DNA of 64,000 nt. Source: Formosa sp030427735. GTDB lineage: Bacteria; Bacteroidota; Bacteroidia; Flavobacteriales; Flavobacteriaceae. Shown here one piece after another: positions 42,761 to 52,256 of this stretch (the first letter of the stretch is position 1; each line of letters opens with the position of its first letter). The notes under the pieces were generated by a model. The model worked only from the letters and a program-made list of their open reading frames with translations, was not told where the DNA came from and did not search any database. A program made the translations under genes and the position numbers. The stretch is from NCBI RefSeq assembly GCF_051200825.1, contig NZ_CP195158.1, forward strand, positions 2,914,001-2,978,000, in the 5' to 3' direction.

Positions 42761-43465
42761 CTACGCATTTTGAGCTACCAAATGCTTGGTTGCCCCAATA
42801 CTTACCGAGGCGTACATAAATACAAAAGCCAGCACGAAAAAGCCATAGGTTAAAATATTCAACAAGGACACTTCTGCTATATAGAAAAAAGCAAATTGCA
42901 GTAGCTCCGAAAACACCAAACATGTTGCCCCAACAAACAACAACAAGGCTTTTTTATTATCTCGGTATAAATAGTTTAAAAAAGAAACCGTTAAAACACT
43001 TAACACCACAGCATTATACAAAAACTCAAAATACACAGAAATCGTATTTAAGTCCAAACTCACAATGGTATACAACACATATAATAAATAAGCGTTTAAT
43101 GCCAATAAAATCATTAGCGTTACCCGTAATTCTTTTACTACATATCTAAAATTTAGCTTGTTTAATAAATCCAAAACAAAACAAGAATACGCCGTTAGGT
43201 ATAACGAATTACCGATAAAATACTCGCAATTAACAGGCAAATAAGGCCCTATAAAAGTTAAAAGCTCGGAGACAGAAAACAAGATTAAAAAGGCCGAAAA
43301 GTAGGCACTGCGTTTACTGATGGTAAAAAAATACACTCCAGTAATTACAGGCACCACAAAAGCCTTCACCATAGCTGCCGACAAGTGCAAATCTTTCATT
43401 TCAAAAAACACAAACAACACGCTTAGCAAAACGATAAAGCCCACTAAAATTTGTATTTTACGCAT
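42761..43465 (-). CDS. Multipass membrane protein, possibly YhhN-like
   Basis: 234 residues with about seven to eight hydrophobic segments separated by short loops (FIVLLSVLFVFFE, VVPVITGVYFFTI, AFLILFSVSELLTFIG, and so on). The layout recalls YhhN/TMEM86 lysoplasmalogenase-like proteins, but I see no diagnostic motif. Convergent with the metallophosphatase gene, 13 bases apart. Function unknown. Confidence 0.6.
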   Translation of the reverse strand: MRKIQILVGFIVLLSVLFVFFEMKDLHLSAAMVKAFVVPVITGVYFFTISKRSAYFSAFLILFSVSELLTFIGPYLPVNCEYFIGNSLYLTAYSCFVLDLLNKLNFRYVVKELRVTLMILLALNAYLLYVLYTIVSLDLNTISVYFEFLYNAVVLSVLTVSFLNYLYRDNKKALLLFVGATCLVFSELLQFAFFYIAEVSLLNILTYGFFVLAFVFMYASVSIGATKHLVAQNA

Positions 43466-43561
43466 TATTTTTGGTTTTTTAGACGTCTACTCCAACGTGC
43501 TTAACAAGATTAAAAACGGAGATAGATGCTTCAAAAATAAAAATTTTAAAATAAGATGCAA

Positions 43562-45556
43562 TTATTTTATCATATTCAGGAATTCTTCTTCTGTAATTAC
43601 AGGTATATTTAATTGCTCGGCTTTTGTACGTTTACTTGGCCCCATTTTATCGCCCGCCACCAAATAACTGGTTTTAGACGAAATAGAACTCCCTACTTTC
43701 CCGCCATGATCTTCAATTAATTTTTTAAGCTCGTCTCTAGACACCGATGAGAATACGCCCGAGACCACAAAAGTATTCCCTACTAAAGTATCGGTTTGAT
43801 TTGCCAAAGCATCTTCCGAAATCTGCAACGCAACTCCAAAGGATTTTAAACGCGCTATAATGCGATTGTTTTCTTCGGATTGAAAAAAGGCCACAACACT
43901 TTCTGCTATCTTAACACCAATTTCATCAACATTAACCAAAGTCTCTTCCGAAGCTTGCGCAATGGCTTCAATACTCTTAAAATGCTTAACCAATTTTTTA
44001 GCCACGGTTTCGCCCACATAACGAATACCCAATGCATACAATACACGCTCGAAAGGCACTTGTTTAGACTGCTCGATACCTTGTATTAAATTATCGGCAC
44101 TTTTTTCAGCCATACGCTCTAAAGGCAATACATCCTCCTTTTTCAAAGCATACAAATCGGAATAATTTTGAATAAGATTAGCATTAACCAAAAGCGCTAC
44201 GGTTTCGCCTCCTAAACCATCAATATCCATCGCTTTACGAGAAATAAAATGCTGAATGCGCCCCACAATTTGTGGTTTGCATCCATTGTAGTTTGGGCAG
44301 TAATGTTGTGCCTCGCCCTCTTGCCTAACCAATTCTGTACCACATTCGGGGCAATGGGTAATATATTGTGTAGGGATAGAATCTGTTGGACGTTTAGTGA
44401 AATCGACCGCAATAATTTTCGGGATAATTTCACCGCCTTTTTCTACATAAACCTCATCGCCTTCACGAATATCTAATTTCGCAATCTGGTCGGCGTTATG
44501 CAACGATGCCCGCTTAACCGTGGTTCCTGCCAATTCTACAGGTTCTAAATTGGCCACAGGCGTTATCGCTCCTGTTCTCCCCACTTGATATGTGATTTCG
44601 TTAAGTCTGGTAGACACTTGCTCTGCCTTAAACTTATAAGCCATAGCCCAGCGTGGCGCCTTAGCCGTATGCCCCAATTCGTCTTGCTGCTGAAAACTAT
44701 TAACCTTAATAACTACACCATCGGTTTCGTAGGGCAAATCGTGACGATGTGTGCCCCAATAATTTATAAATTCGAAAACCTCATCTATAGAACTCGCCAA
44801 TTTAGCAGCCTTTGGCACTTTAAACCCCCAAGCTCTTGCTTTTTCTAAACTCTCTATTTGCGATGTAATATTTAAATTACTCCCTATAATATTATACAAC
44901 AAACACTCTAGCGGGCGCTTAGCAACCTCGCTGCTATCTTGCAGTTTTAAACTTCCCGAAGCTGTATTTCTAGGATTCCTGTAAGGTTCTTCGCCAATTT
45001 CTATACGTGACTCGTTCATTTTGTTAAAACCATCAAACGGCAAAATAATTTCGCCACGAATATCAAATCGCTCAGGATAATCACCAGTTAACTGCAAAGG
45101 CACCGATTTTATAGTTTTCACATTTGCCGTCACCTCATCGCCTTGTACACCATCGCCTCGTGTTACAGCTTTTAACAGTTGCCCATTTTCATAAGTGATG
45201 CTTATAGATGCCCCGTCGTACTTCAATTCGCAAGTATAGCTAACAGGACCATCGACCATTTTTTTAATGCGTTGCTCCCAAGCCAATAAATCCTCTTTAG
45301 AATATGAATTATCTAAAGAATACATGCGATAATCGTGCACTACCGTATTAAAACTTTTAGTGACAGCACCGCCAACACGCTGCGTTGGCGAATTTGCATC
45401 GAAAAACTCAGGGTGTTTAGCCTCTAGCTCCTGAAGTGTTTTAAGCTTCATGTCGAACTCAAAATCACTAATATCGCTTTCATCTAAAACATAATACTTG
45501 TAATTATAAGCATTTAACTCGTTTCTTAACTCTTGTATTTGCGCCTCTATAGTCAT
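43562..45556 (-). CDS. ligA: NAD+-dependent DNA ligase
   Basis: 664 residues, full length. Adenylated Lys K112 is in CELKYDGAS, preceded by the Ia domain; the zinc finger has CPEC, then C and C in HYCPNYNGC; helix-hairpin-helix repeats lie near 450-560 and a BRCT domain closes the protein (GNTFVVSGVFSS). It seals nicks in replication and repair. Two bases from the LOG gene. Confidence 0.97.
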   Translation of the reverse strand: MTIEAQIQELRNELNAYNYKYYVLDESDISDFEFDMKLKTLQELEAKHPEFFDANSPTQRVGGAVTKSFNTVVHDYRMYSLDNSYSKEDLLAWEQRIKKMVDGPVSYTCELKYDGASISITYENGQLLKAVTRGDGVQGDEVTANVKTIKSVPLQLTGDYPERFDIRGEIILPFDGFNKMNESRIEIGEEPYRNPRNTASGSLKLQDSSEVAKRPLECLLYNIIGSNLNITSQIESLEKARAWGFKVPKAAKLASSIDEVFEFINYWGTHRHDLPYETDGVVIKVNSFQQQDELGHTAKAPRWAMAYKFKAEQVSTRLNEITYQVGRTGAITPVANLEPVELAGTTVKRASLHNADQIAKLDIREGDEVYVEKGGEIIPKIIAVDFTKRPTDSIPTQYITHCPECGTELVRQEGEAQHYCPNYNGCKPQIVGRIQHFISRKAMDIDGLGGETVALLVNANLIQNYSDLYALKKEDVLPLERMAEKSADNLIQGIEQSKQVPFERVLYALGIRYVGETVAKKLVKHFKSIEAIAQASEETLVNVDEIGVKIAESVVAFFQSEENNRIIARLKSFGVALQISEDALANQTDTLVGNTFVVSGVFSSVSRDELKKLIEDHGGKVGSSISSKTSYLVAGDKMGPSKRTKAEQLNIPVITEEEFLNMIK

Positions 45557-45557
45557 T

Positions 45558-46139
45558 TTATAATCGTTCTTTATTTAACCATTGCGGAGCTGGCAATGGT
45601 TTGTAGTGTTTCATTTTTTCTAAAAGCCCTTCAATTGTATCATCTACTACCACAGCATTTAAATGGTCTTGTTTTAAAAATCCGCGTGTAACCATAGCGT
45701 TACAATATGCTAACAAATGATCGAAATACCCATTGATATTTAGAATTCCGATGGGTTTAGTGTGAAGTCCCAACTGCCCCCATGTGGTAATCTCGAAAAA
45801 CTCATCCATCGTTCCGAAACCTCCAGGTAGCATTATAAATCCATCGGACTTATCGTACATTTGCACTTTCCGATCGTGCATGTTTTGAGTAACAATCAAC
45901 TCCGACAAACTAGGATGCACAATTTCTTTTGTTTTTAAAAAGTGAGGGATTATTCCTAAAACCTGCCCATTAGCATCTAAAACGCCACGAGCCACTTCGC
46001 CCATAATCCCTAATTGCGATGCGCCATAAACCAAAGTAATATTACGCTTTGCTAAAGTTTCTCCCAAGAGATACGATGTTTCTAAAATTTCAGAATCGGT
46101 TCCGCTACTAGAACCACAAAATACAGCTATAGATTTCAT
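45558..46139 (-). CDS. LOG-family (TIGR00730) phosphoribohydrolase
   Basis: 193 residues. The Rossmann-like fold carries VFCGSSSGTD at the start and the signature PGGFGTMDEFFEI near 110, the PGGxGTxxE motif of LONELY GUY-type cytokinin riboside phosphate hydrolases. Bacterial members cleave nucleoside monophosphates. Overlaps prmC by four bases. Confidence 0.9.
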   Translation of the reverse strand: MKSIAVFCGSSSGTDSEILETSYLLGETLAKRNITLVYGASQLGIMGEVARGVLDANGQVLGIIPHFLKTKEIVHPSLSELIVTQNMHDRKVQMYDKSDGFIMLPGGFGTMDEFFEITTWGQLGLHTKPIGILNINGYFDHLLAYCNAMVTRGFLKQDHLNAVVVDDTIEGLLEKMKHYKPLPAPQWLNKERL

Positions 46140-47008
46140 TTGTTTTGCACTCCTTTTATCATTCTATTTCGTTTAAACATGTCTCGCCGTAAAGCCACGT
46201 CTTTAAATTTATGTTCCAATAACAAAGCCACCATATCGTTGCCTAAATATTCGTTTATTTCAAAAAACAATAGTCCTCCCTCTACTAAAGTTTTGGTTGC
46301 CAAATCTGTAATGGCCTTATAAAACTTTAACGGATTAGCATCATCTACAAACAGGGCTAAATGGGGTTCGTGATTTAAAACGTTTGGTTTCATTTGTTGT
46401 TTTTCCATCTCGCGAACATACGGCGGATTGGACACAATAATATCGAAAGGCAAAGCAAAGTCGGCAATTATCGTTGGATCTACAGTTAAAATATCGGACT
46501 GAATAAAACGCACCGACACGTTATTAATCTCCGCATTACGCTGCGCGACCTTTATGGCTTCTTCACTAATATCTACCCCAAACACTTCGGCATGCTCAAA
46601 ATGTTTAGCTAAGGCTGTTGCTATGCAACCACTTCCCGTACCGATATCCAATATTCTTAAAGGCGCTTTTATCTCTTCTAATTTAGATTCTATAATCCAA
46701 GCCACCAACTCTTCGGTTTCAGGTCTTGGAATTAACACCTGATTATTAACCTGAAACGTTAAACCAAAAAACTCGGTTGTTTTTAAAAGATATTGAATAG
46801 GCTCGTGCCTTTTTAAAGCTTCTAAAGCCTGAAACACAAGCTCTGCCTCGTCCTCACTAATGGCATAATCTGGTTGAATAGCCAAAGTGATACGTTTGAC
46901 ATTAAAATAATAATCGCAAATCATAAAAAAGAATTGATCGACCTCTTCTTTATCATAATCGGCATCTAAGGCTTTATGAAAATCCTGTTGTATTGCTTTT
47001 AATTTCAT
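46136..47008 (-). CDS. prmC: Release factor N5-glutamine methyltransferase
   Basis: 290 residues. SAM motif ILDIGTGSGCIATALAKHF is near 118-136, and the catalytic NPPYV motif is IVSNPPYVREME. PrmC methylates the GGQ glutamine of release factors. Overlaps its neighbours by four bases on each side. Confidence 0.96.
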   Translation of the reverse strand: MKLKAIQQDFHKALDADYDKEEVDQFFFMICDYYFNVKRITLAIQPDYAISEDEAELVFQALEALKRHEPIQYLLKTTEFFGLTFQVNNQVLIPRPETEELVAWIIESKLEEIKAPLRILDIGTGSGCIATALAKHFEHAEVFGVDISEEAIKVAQRNAEINNVSVRFIQSDILTVDPTIIADFALPFDIIVSNPPYVREMEKQQMKPNVLNHEPHLALFVDDANPLKFYKAITDLATKTLVEGGLLFFEINEYLGNDMVALLLEHKFKDVALRRDMFKRNRMIKGVQNK

Positions 47009-47493
47009 AAGGTTTTAATCATCCATACATTACACGAATAATGTCCTGTTTTCCCTAAAGGCTTTTCTAAATTTTTAAAGCCATTCTGTGTATACAATTT
47101 GGTGGCTGCTTGCATATAAGGTAAGGTTTCCAAATAACACTTTTTGTAACCAAGCGTTTTAGCTTTGCCTAAACAAATTTGCATCATTCGTTGTCCTAAA
47201 CCACGACCTCTGGCCGATTTTAAAAAATACATTTTTTGCAATTCGCAAGTTTCGGGCTCGTTTTCTAATGGCCCAACGCCTGCGCCACCAACAACCGCAC
47301 CATCTTCTACCACCACAAAATAAGCACATTTAAAGCCACTGTACGTCTTAAACATATCGTTTAGGGCTTCATCTTCGTAAGCTGTTCCAACTTTAGGCGC
47401 TCCAGATTCAACTAAAACTTCTCGAATTACATTTGCGATGTGCTGATTATCTTCTTGTTGAATTTCTCGTATCTCAACATGGCTCATCCCCAT
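47005..47493 (-). CDS. GNAT-family N-acetyltransferase
   Basis: About 162 residues starting at MGMSHVEI; the frame continues upstream to 47616 but those residues overlap ribD and look non-coding. The second Met (47487) is also possible. Motif A is LQKMYFLKSARGRGLGQRM, then YLETLPYMQAATKLYTQNGF. Substrate unknown. Divergent from ribD with 21 bases between starts. Confidence 0.85.
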   Translation of the reverse strand: MGMSHVEIREIQQEDNQHIANVIREVLVESGAPKVGTAYEDEALNDMFKTYSGFKCAYFVVVEDGAVVGGAGVGPLENEPETCELQKMYFLKSARGRGLGQRMMQICLGKAKTLGYKKCYLETLPYMQAATKLYTQNGFKNLEKPLGKTGHYSCNVWMIKTL

Positions 47494-47502
47494 TTTTAAT
47501 CT

Positions 47503-47510
47503 TATTTTTG
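47503..47510 (+). promoter_or_regulatory. -7 box abutting ribD
   Basis: TATTTTTG ends four bases before the GTG start of ribD, which implies a leaderless or nearly leaderless message. Confidence 0.45.
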
Positions 47511-47514
47511 TGAC

Positions 47515-48519
47515 GTGAAGATACATGAAAAATATATAAAACGCTGTATAGAAATTGCCAAAAACGGTCTTGGCACTACCAGACCAAACCCTATGGTAGG
47601 CTGTGTAATTGTACATAACAATTTAATTATCGGAGAAGGTTTCACCAGTCCTTACGGCGGTCCACATGCCGAAGTAAATGCAATAGGGTCGGTTAACAAC
47701 AAAGTGCTATTAAAAGAAGCCACACTTTATGTGACTTTAGAGCCCTGTTCGCATTTTGGGAAGACACCGCCGTGTAGCGATTTAATTATTAAACACCAGA
47801 TTCCAAAAGTGATTATTGGCACAATAGACGATAATTCGCTTGTCGCTGGACAAGGCATTAAAAAATTAAAAGCTGCAGGTTGCCAGGTTACAGTTGGTAT
47901 TTTAGAACAGGAATGCAAACAGCACCACAAACGTTTTTTCACATTCCATAATAAAAAACGCCCCTATATTATTTTAAAATGGGCGGAGTCCGCCAATGGT
48001 TTTATTGCGCCTAAAACTAAAAAGGAACAAAAACCAGTTTGGATAACCAACCCTTACTCCAGACAATTGGTTCATAAATGGCGCGCCGAAGAACAAGCTA
48101 TTTTAGTTGGCGGCAACACCGTTATAAAAGACAACCCGAGTTTAACGGTTCGTGATTGGGCAGGACAACACCCAACACGAATAGTATTAGACAAACACGA
48201 CAACCTACCTAAAACAGCTTCGGTATTTAACAACGAAGCCAAAACCATTGTGTTTACCCCAGAACATTTAAATTTTGGCAACCCGATTGCCAGCCAAATT
48301 TGCGAGCAGTTACACCAACAAAACATTACATCGGTAATTATTGAAGGCGGCACCAAAACGCTTCAAACCTTTATAAACGAAAATTTATGGGATGAAGCTC
48401 GCGTTTTTTACGGAAACAACTTTTTTGAAGACGGCACAAAAGCACCAACCTTTATAGGCACATTAATTTCAAAACAACACATTTTAAACGATACCTTAAA
48501 ATATTTCAGCAATGATTAA
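47515..48519 (+). CDS. ribD: Bifunctional riboflavin deaminase/reductase
   Basis: 334 residues. The N-terminal deaminase has the zinc ligands HAEVNA and CSHFGKTPPC; the C-terminal reductase has the NADPH-binding IILKWAESANG and VGGNTVIKDNPSL. It performs two steps of riboflavin synthesis. The start is GTG 47515; no ATG fits. It overlaps the HAD gene by eight bases. Confidence 0.96.
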   Translation: MKIHEKYIKRCIEIAKNGLGTTRPNPMVGCVIVHNNLIIGEGFTSPYGGPHAEVNAIGSVNNKVLLKEATLYVTLEPCSHFGKTPPCSDLIIKHQIPKVIIGTIDDNSLVAGQGIKKLKAAGCQVTVGILEQECKQHHKRFFTFHNKKRPYIILKWAESANGFIAPKTKKEQKPVWITNPYSRQLVHKWRAEEQAILVGGNTVIKDNPSLTVRDWAGQHPTRIVLDKHDNLPKTASVFNNEAKTIVFTPEHLNFGNPIASQICEQLHQQNITSVIIEGGTKTLQTFINENLWDEARVFYGNNFFEDGTKAPTFIGTLISKQHILNDTLKYFSND

Positions 48520-49126
48520 AACCATAATATTCGACTTTGGAGACGTATTTATTAACCTAGACAAAGTTGGCGCTCTAGAACTCGCTTTACATCAATTTAA
48601 GCTTGAAAACTTTACCGACGACATGCTTCGTATTAACGAACAATACGAAATGGGGCTTATTAGCAATACCGAATTTCTAAATTTCTACAACACTACTTTC
48701 CCCGAACATTCAACTGAAAAAATTTTAGATATCTGGAATGCCATTTTAAAAGATTTCCCGCACCATCGTTTAGAATTTTTAAAAGAATTATCGGAAAGCA
48801 ATGCCTATAAACTTATTTTATTAAGTAACACGAACGACCTTCATATAGAATTTGTAAAAAGTTATGTGCCGTTTTTTAACGAATTTAAAAGTTATTTTGA
48901 TCTCTTTTATTTGTCGCACGAAATTCACCTTAGAAAACCCAATGCCAATATTTACGAATTTGTTTTAAACGAAAACAATCTAAAGGCTGATGAAACTCTC
49001 TTTGTTGACGACACCACAGAAAATACAGACGCAGCACAAAAACTAGGTATACACACTTGGAATATTAATCCAGCAACCGAAGACGTAACTACACTTTTCA
49101 AAACTAAAGAAGAATTATTTAGCTAA
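48512..49126 (+). CDS. HAD-superfamily phosphatase
   Basis: 204 residues. Motif I is IIFDFGDVFINLDK (the DxGDV variant seen in YihX-like phosphatases), motif II is LLSNTNDLH, motif III LRKPNANIY, and motif IV VDDTTENTDAA. The first Asp nucleophile is present. Substrate unknown; sugar or nucleoside phosphates are typical, and it might dephosphorylate the ribD product, as an HAD phosphatase is needed in that pathway. The neighbouring position is suggestive only. Confidence 0.88.
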   Translation: MIKTIIFDFGDVFINLDKVGALELALHQFKLENFTDDMLRINEQYEMGLISNTEFLNFYNTTFPEHSTEKILDIWNAILKDFPHHRLEFLKELSESNAYKLILLSNTNDLHIEFVKSYVPFFNEFKSYFDLFYLSHEIHLRKPNANIYEFVLNENNLKADETLFVDDTTENTDAAQKLGIHTWNINPATEDVTTLFKTKEELFS

Positions 49127-49131
49127 TTTTT

Positions 49132-49740
49132 TTGGAAATACAAGACACATACAAAACACTAGCACAACCCTCGGAAGAAACGTTGTTTAAAGAAAAGAAC
49201 AGCAAATTTTTTGGCTATGCGTTTCCCGTAAGTTCCGAAGACGAAGTAAAAGAACATTTAGAGCAAATAAAAAAACAACACCATTCGGCAAGGCATTGGT
49301 GCTACGCTTACCAACTTGGCACCGAAACCATTACTTACAGAGCAAACGACGATGGCGAACCCAACAATTCGGCAGGCATGCCAATTTATGGCCAAATACA
49401 ATCGTTCGAGGTCACGAATGTTCTCGTTGTTGTTGTACGCTATTTTGGCGGTGTAAAACTGGGTGTTGGCGGTTTAATTAGCGCTTACAAAACTTCGGCT
49501 CAACTAAGTTTAGAAGCTTCAAAAATTATAGAACGCATTATAACAAACAATTACCTAATTGTATTCGATTATAAGAATATGAATAAGGTAATGCGTATTA
49601 TAAAAGAAAAGCAACTCGATGTAATTAATCAGAAATTAGAATTGCATTGCGAGCTAACAATAGCTGTTAGAAAAAAAGACGCTGAAGCCATTTTTAATCT
49701 TTTCGACACGCTTTTTGAAGTTACCATTAAGCAGCTGTAA
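49132..49740 (+). CDS. YigZ/IMPACT-family protein
   Basis: 202 residues. The N-terminal block SKFFGYAFPVSSEDEVKEHL and HHSARHWCYAYQ, then DDGEPNNSAGMP and VVVRYFGGVKLGVGGLI, are the UPF0029/IMPACT signature. A ferredoxin-like C-terminal domain follows. It is thought to bind nucleic acid or ribosome-linked factors; function unclear. The start is TTG 49132 in a T tract; no ATG fits. Convergent with the thioesterase, two bases apart. Confidence 0.9.
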   Translation: MEIQDTYKTLAQPSEETLFKEKNSKFFGYAFPVSSEDEVKEHLEQIKKQHHSARHWCYAYQLGTETITYRANDDGEPNNSAGMPIYGQIQSFEVTNVLVVVVRYFGGVKLGVGGLISAYKTSAQLSLEASKIIERIITNNYLIVFDYKNMNKVMRIIKEKQLDVINQKLELHCELTIAVRKKDAEAIFNLFDTLFEVTIKQL

Positions 49741-49742
49741 GA

Positions 49743-50141
49743 TTACACAGGCATTAAGTCTAATATATAATTCGGACAACGCATTGGGCGCTTGGTTTCT
49801 TTGTTCATAAATGCTAAAACAGTATTAGCTAAAACGATAATTTCGCCAGCTTCATTTGTAATTTCAAAGTCAAAATCTATCTTAACTCCAGGACGTTCTT
49901 TTAATATTGTTTTTACGGTAATAACCTCATCATAAAAAGCTGATTTTTTGTAATTTAAACTCATAGAAATTACTGGCAACATAATACCTTTGTCTTCCAT
50001 TTCTTTATACGAAATACCTAAGGCCCGCAACCACTCAGTCCGCGCCATTTCTAGGTATAACGCGTAATTACCATGATGTACAACCCCCATTTGATCGGTT
50101 TCGCCATATCTTACTCTTATTTGTATTTCGTCGAATTTCAT
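49743..50141 (-). CDS. 4HBT-family acyl-CoA thioesterase (YbgC-like)
   Basis: 132 residues forming a hotdog fold. The active-site segment GETDQMGVVHHGNYALYLEMAR with the conserved Asp is near residues 13-34. It hydrolyses acyl-CoA thioesters; YbgC proteins work at the inner membrane near the Tol system, which is not seen here. Divergent from dnaA. Confidence 0.9.
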   Translation of the reverse strand: MKFDEIQIRVRYGETDQMGVVHHGNYALYLEMARTEWLRALGISYKEMEDKGIMLPVISMSLNYKKSAFYDEVITVKTILKERPGVKIDFDFEITNEAGEIIVLANTVLAFMNKETKRPMRCPNYILDLMPV

Positions 50142-50325
50142 AACTAAGTTTAAATATTTTTTTGTAGCTTCGGAAACATGTTAAACATGAGGAAAAAAAT
50201 CTAAAAATTCAATAGCTACGTATTTTTTTTTTAAGATTTTTGTTCACATATTTGTCATACCAATAATCAGGAGATAATTTCGTTTTCTCCAACAACTTTT
50301 ACTAACAAAAATCTTTTAAAAAATA

Positions 50326-51753
50326 ATGAGTGTAACTGCGCAATCGGTATGGAATAATTGTCTAGAATTCATAAAAGATAACATTCAACCGCAAGCATAC
50401 AAAACCTGGTTTGAACCGATCGTCGCAGTAAAATTAACGGACAATGCATTAAGCATTCAAGTACCGAGTAAATTTTTCTATGAGTGGCTAGAAGAACATT
50501 ACGTTAAAATTTTAAAAGTTGCGTTAACCAAAGAATTAGGAGCCAAAGCCAAACTTGTTTACATTATAAAAATGGAAAACACATACGGCAACAAACAACC
50601 GTTTACAGAGCGCATTCCTAGTTCTAGCAGAACGCCAGTAAAGGCCCAAGACGTCGACATTCCGCTTAACAACAAAAATCCAGAATTACGCAATCCGTTT
50701 ATTATTCCTGGCATTAGAAATGTTAAAATAGAATCGCAATTAAACCCTAATTATAGTTTCGAAAACTTCTTGGAAGGCGACTCTAACCGCCTAGCCAGAA
50801 GCGCAGGGTTAGCTGTTGCAGCCAAACCAGGAGGCACTTCGTTCAATCCGCTTTTAATTTTTGGTGGTGTTGGTTTAGGAAAAACCCATTTAGCACACGC
50901 TATTGGGGTTGAAATAAAAGATAAATACCCAGAAAAAACGGTACTTTATATTTCTGCCGAGAAATTCACCCAACAATACATCGACTCTGTTAAGAAAAAT
51001 AATAGAAATGATTTCATTCATTTCTATCAGATTATAGATGTCTTGATTATAGACGACGTTCAGTTTTTATCTGGAAAATCAGGTACGCAAGATGTATTTT
51101 TCCACATCTTCAACCATTTACATCAAAACGGCAAACAAGTTATCTTAACAAGCGACAAAGCACCTGTTGATATGCAAGATATCGAGCAACGTTTGTTATC
51201 TCGTTTTAAATGGGGACTTTCTGCAGAATTACAAAGTCCAGATTACGAAACCCGCATCTCGATACTTAACAACAAACTTTACAGAGATGGCGTTGATATG
51301 CCAGAAGAGATTGTAGATTATGTTGCTAAAAATATTAAAACCAATGTAAGGGAATTAGAAGGCGCTATCATTTCGTTAATTGCACAATCGTCTTTCAATA
51401 AAAAGGAAATCACCTTAGATCTCGCTAAGCAAATTGTCGAAAAATTTGTAAAAAACACCAAACGCGAAGTATCTATAGATTACATACAAAAAGTGGTTTC
51501 GGATTATTTCCAAATGAATGTAGACACCCTACAATCTAAAACCCGAAAACGCCATATTGTACAAGCCAGACAGCTCGCTATGTTTTTCGCAAAAAAATAT
51601 ACAAAAGCATCACTAGCAAGTATAGGTTCGCAAATAGGAAAACGAGATCATGCAACTGTATTACACGCTTGCAAAACTGTTGATAATTTATCGACTACTG
51701 ACAAGCAATTTAAAAAATACGTAGAAGACATTACCAAAAAACTCTCTATTTAA
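50326..51753 (+). CDS. dnaA: Chromosomal replication initiator DnaA
   Basis: 475 residues. N-terminal domain I, then AAA+ with Walker A GGVGLGKTHLA (about 180-190) and Walker B VLIIDDVQFLSG, sensor and arginine finger regions, and the domain IV DnaA-box binder ending in GKRDHATVLHACKTV. It binds oriC. The 184-base gap upstream holds a 6-1-6 inverted repeat (50177-50189) but no good DnaA-box cluster. Confidence 0.98.
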   Translation: MSVTAQSVWNNCLEFIKDNIQPQAYKTWFEPIVAVKLTDNALSIQVPSKFFYEWLEEHYVKILKVALTKELGAKAKLVYIIKMENTYGNKQPFTERIPSSSRTPVKAQDVDIPLNNKNPELRNPFIIPGIRNVKIESQLNPNYSFENFLEGDSNRLARSAGLAVAAKPGGTSFNPLLIFGGVGLGKTHLAHAIGVEIKDKYPEKTVLYISAEKFTQQYIDSVKKNNRNDFIHFYQIIDVLIIDDVQFLSGKSGTQDVFFHIFNHLHQNGKQVILTSDKAPVDMQDIEQRLLSRFKWGLSAELQSPDYETRISILNNKLYRDGVDMPEEIVDYVAKNIKTNVRELEGAIISLIAQSSFNKKEITLDLAKQIVEKFVKNTKREVSIDYIQKVVSDYFQMNVDTLQSKTRKRHIVQARQLAMFFAKKYTKASLASIGSQIGKRDHATVLHACKTVDNLSTTDKQFKKYVEDITKKLSI

Positions 51754-51765
51754 TACACTTTTGTT

Positions 51766-52218
51766 ATGACTAAAATACTAATGGTTTGCCTTGGAAATAT
51801 TTGCCGATCTCCATTGGCCGAAGGTATTTTAAGATCTAAATTACCCTACGATAGTTATGTTATAGATTCTGCCGGCACCAGCAGTTACCATATTGGCTCC
51901 AATCCAGACAGACGATCTATAGCGGTGGCAAAAAAATATGGTATTAATATTTCGAACCTGATGGGACGGCAATTTACCGTTAAAGATTTTGATGATTTCG
52001 ATATTATTTACGCCATGGACACCTCGAATTACAGAGATATTTTACATCTTGCGCGACATGACGAAGACAAAAACAAGGTTAAACTTATTTTAAACGAAGT
52101 ATATCCTAATCAAAATTACGACGTACCAGATCCTTACCACGGTGGGGAACAAGGTTTCGAAAATGTCTACAAAATGTTAGACGAAGCTTGCTCTAACATT
52201 GCAGAACACTTGGAGTAA
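51766..52218 (+). CDS. Low-molecular-weight protein tyrosine phosphatase
   Basis: 150 residues. P-loop C8-LGNIC-R14-S at the N-terminus and the general acid D122 in VPDPYHGG. It removes phosphate from tyrosine residues or acts in exopolysaccharide control. Thirteen bases after dnaA, so possibly cotranscribed. Confidence 0.95.
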   Translation: MTKILMVCLGNICRSPLAEGILRSKLPYDSYVIDSAGTSSYHIGSNPDRRSIAVAKKYGINISNLMGRQFTVKDFDDFDIIYAMDTSNYRDILHLARHDEDKNKVKLILNEVYPNQNYDVPDPYHGGEQGFENVYKMLDEACSNIAEHLE

Positions 52219-52256
52219 AACCAACGTATTTTAACTAGGCTTAACACGCAATAATC

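Noticed and set aside
47494..47616. Upstream extension of the GNAT frame into ribD
   Set aside because: Antisense to the ribD start; lacks GNAT features, and ATGs at 47493 or 47487 fit the family.
50241..50254. TTGTTCACA upstream of dnaA as a DnaA box or oriC
   Set aside because: One imperfect box, no cluster and no AT-rich unwinding repeat pattern; in Bacteroidota dnaA is often not beside oriC.
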